This document shows, piece after piece, positions 4,402 to 5,514 of a DNA stretch of 5,514 bases. The notes under the pieces are model-generated. The model did not search any database, was not told the origin of the DNA, and was given only the letters and a program-made list of their open reading frames with translations. Numbering within the stretch: position 1 is the stretch's first letter; the number at the start of each line of letters is the position of its first letter. The position numbers and the translations under genes are program-made. This DNA comes from Betaproteobacteria bacterium UBA7395 (GTDB taxonomy: Bacteria; Pseudomonadota; Gammaproteobacteria; Burkholderiales; Rhodocyclaceae), in NCBI GenBank assembly GCA_002470165.1, contig DKNF01000257.1, forward strand, positions 1-5,514, in the 5' to 3' direction.

Positions 4402-5514
4402 TCAACGGGTGAGGTTCAAATAGACCATCGGTAATTGTTCGGGCAGGCGTTCGATGCGGTCGAGAATGCGCCACTGTCGGCCGAAGATCCTGCCGACATA
4501 GGCGTCGGCCCCTGGATCGAGACTTAGGCAGAAGCTGTCGATGCCGCTGCCGGCGAGTTCGCCCACCGCCTTGCGGGCGTCGGCAAGCAGGTAGTCCGGA
4601 TCGCTGACGTCGATGTCGGCTGGCTCGCCGTCGGTCAGTACGAGCAGGATGCGTTTTTCGCTGCGCCGCGCCTCCAGCATGCGCCCGGCGTGCCGCAGCA
4701 CGGCGCCCATGCGGGTGGACCAGCCGGCGCTGACGCCGGCCAGGCGCGCCTTGACCGGATCGCCCCAGGCTTCGGAAAAGCCCTTGATGTGATGGTAACG
4801 GACCTCGTGCCGGGTGTTGGAATGAAAGCCGGCAATGGCGCAGGCGTCGCCCAGTTCGTCGATGGCCCAGGCGAGCAGGGCGACGGCTTCGCGGGCGGTG
4901 TCGAGGATGCTTTGCTGGCTGCCCGGGAGCGTGGCGTTCAGCGATTGCGACAGGTCGATCAGCAGCAGCACGCTGATGTCGCGCCCGGCCGTCCGATGGC
5001 TGACCTGGATGCGCGGATCGGGCAGATGGCCGCTGCGCCAGTCGGTCCAGGCGCGGACGGCGACATCGAGATCGAGTTCGCTGCCGTTTTCCTGGTGGCG
5101 GATGCGCACCCGCTCTTGCGGCTTGAGCAGGTCGAGCAGGCGCTTGAGGCGGCGGGCGAGCGGGGCATGCCTGGCCAGCAGTGCGTCGATGTCGGCGGCG
5201 TTACCCGGCGGGTGCAGGGCTTCATAGACGGCGACCCAGTCGGGGCGCCAGCTCTGAGCCGCCTCGTCCCACTCCGGGTAATGCCGGGGGGGCAGGCCAC
5301 TGGGCTCGCTGGCGGCAGCGCTCGGTGGTGGCTCGAAACTTTCTTCCTCGTCGCCGGCTTCGAGATGTATCCACAGGTGGCGGTTGTCGTCGCGGTAGTC
5401 GATTTCGGTATCGGCGAAGTGCACCCGGGCGTACTGGTCGCTGGGCAGGCGGCTGCGTGCCGCGTAGGCAAGCGCAATGTCGGCGACCGCCCGGGTGCTC
5501 GCCTCGCCGTCGGC
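4402..5514 (-). CDS. cbbO: CbbO-like rubisco activase subunit (VWA domain), 5' end outside window
   Basis: The frame is open from the right edge to a TGA at 4404-4402, giving 370 visible residues. It is the C-terminal part of a longer protein (CbbO is typically around 750-800 residues). A GTG at 5424 is in frame but reads as an internal valine, because coding continues upstream without a stop. The von Willebrand factor A domain starts near visible residue 180. It carries an intact metal-ion adhesion site: DLSQS (Asp187, Ser189, Ser191), the threonine of GWSTRMG (267) and LTDGE (Asp295). The end, ERLPEQLPMVYLNLTR, is typical of the CbbO/NorD family. CbbO works with the AAA+ ATPase CbbQ to remove inhibitory sugar phosphates from rubisco, binding rubisco through its VWA domain. 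NorD, the nitric oxide reductase accessory protein, is the main alternative; the adjacent CbbR-like gene favours CbbO. Confidence 0.87.
   Translation of the reverse strand, partial: ADGEASTRAVADIALAYAARSRLPSDQYARVHFADTEIDYRDDNRHLWIHLEAGDEEESFEPPPSAAASEPSGLPPRHYPEWDEAAQSWRPDWVAVYEALHPPGNAADIDALLARHAPLARRLKRLLDLLKPQERVRIRHQENGSELDLDVAVRAWTDWRSGHLPDPRIQVSHRTAGRDISVLLLIDLSQSLNATLPGSQQSILDTAREAVALLAWAIDELGDACAIAGFHSNTRHEVRYHHIKGFSEAWGDPVKARLAGVSAGWSTRMGAVLRHAGRMLEARRSEKRILLVLTDGEPADIDVSDPDYLLADARKAVGELAGSGIDSFCLSLDPGADAYVGRIFGRQWRILDRIERLPEQLPMVYLNLTR

Overview
The window looks like the right-hand end of a tRNA-integrated mobile element joined to a chromosomal Calvin-cycle locus, probably in a betaproteobacterium (Rhodocyclales-like is a guess). 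The clues are GC-rich cbbR/cbbO-type genes, a tRNA-Pro(CGG) remnant and small accessory genes. All convincing protein genes are on the minus strand, so transcription runs right to left.

Positions 1-2433 form the accessory segment. In transcription order it holds a hipB-hipA toxin-antitoxin pair, an AlpA/excisionase-like helix-turn-helix gene, and a possible partial hypothetical gene leaving the left edge. Upstream of hipB are three 20-bp palindromes spaced exactly 50 bp apart, which are candidate HipB operators. An AT-richer gene-free stretch (about 2166-2388) with short direct repeats follows. The segment ends in a 45-46 nt 3' fragment of tRNA-Pro(CGG) (2388-2433) and a strong bidirectional terminator (2448-2487). 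A tRNA 3' end without its 5' half, followed by its own terminator, is what an attR scar should look like; an intact tRNA-Pro and an integrase would then lie to the left of this window.

Positions 2490-3346 lie beyond the scar. They hold two more copies of the same HipB-type palindrome (2595-2614 and 2645-2664), again exactly 50 bp apart and flanking promoter-like hexamers, with no gene for them to control. Next comes a second toxin-antitoxin pair, Phd/YefM-like antitoxin then ParE/RelE-like toxin. Its promoter (3319-3346) overlaps a near-perfect 24-bp palindrome, as expected for an autorepressed module.

Positions 3391-5514 are metabolic backbone: a LysR-type regulator resembling CbbR, directly downstream of and co-oriented with the 3' part of a von Willebrand factor A gene resembling cbbO (rubisco activase subunit), which runs off the right edge.

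The most unusual signal is the five-copy, 50-bp-phased operator family split across the att scar. It suggests either that HipB controls a second site in trans or that the promoter of an earlier hipBA-like island was left behind in the same tRNA locus.
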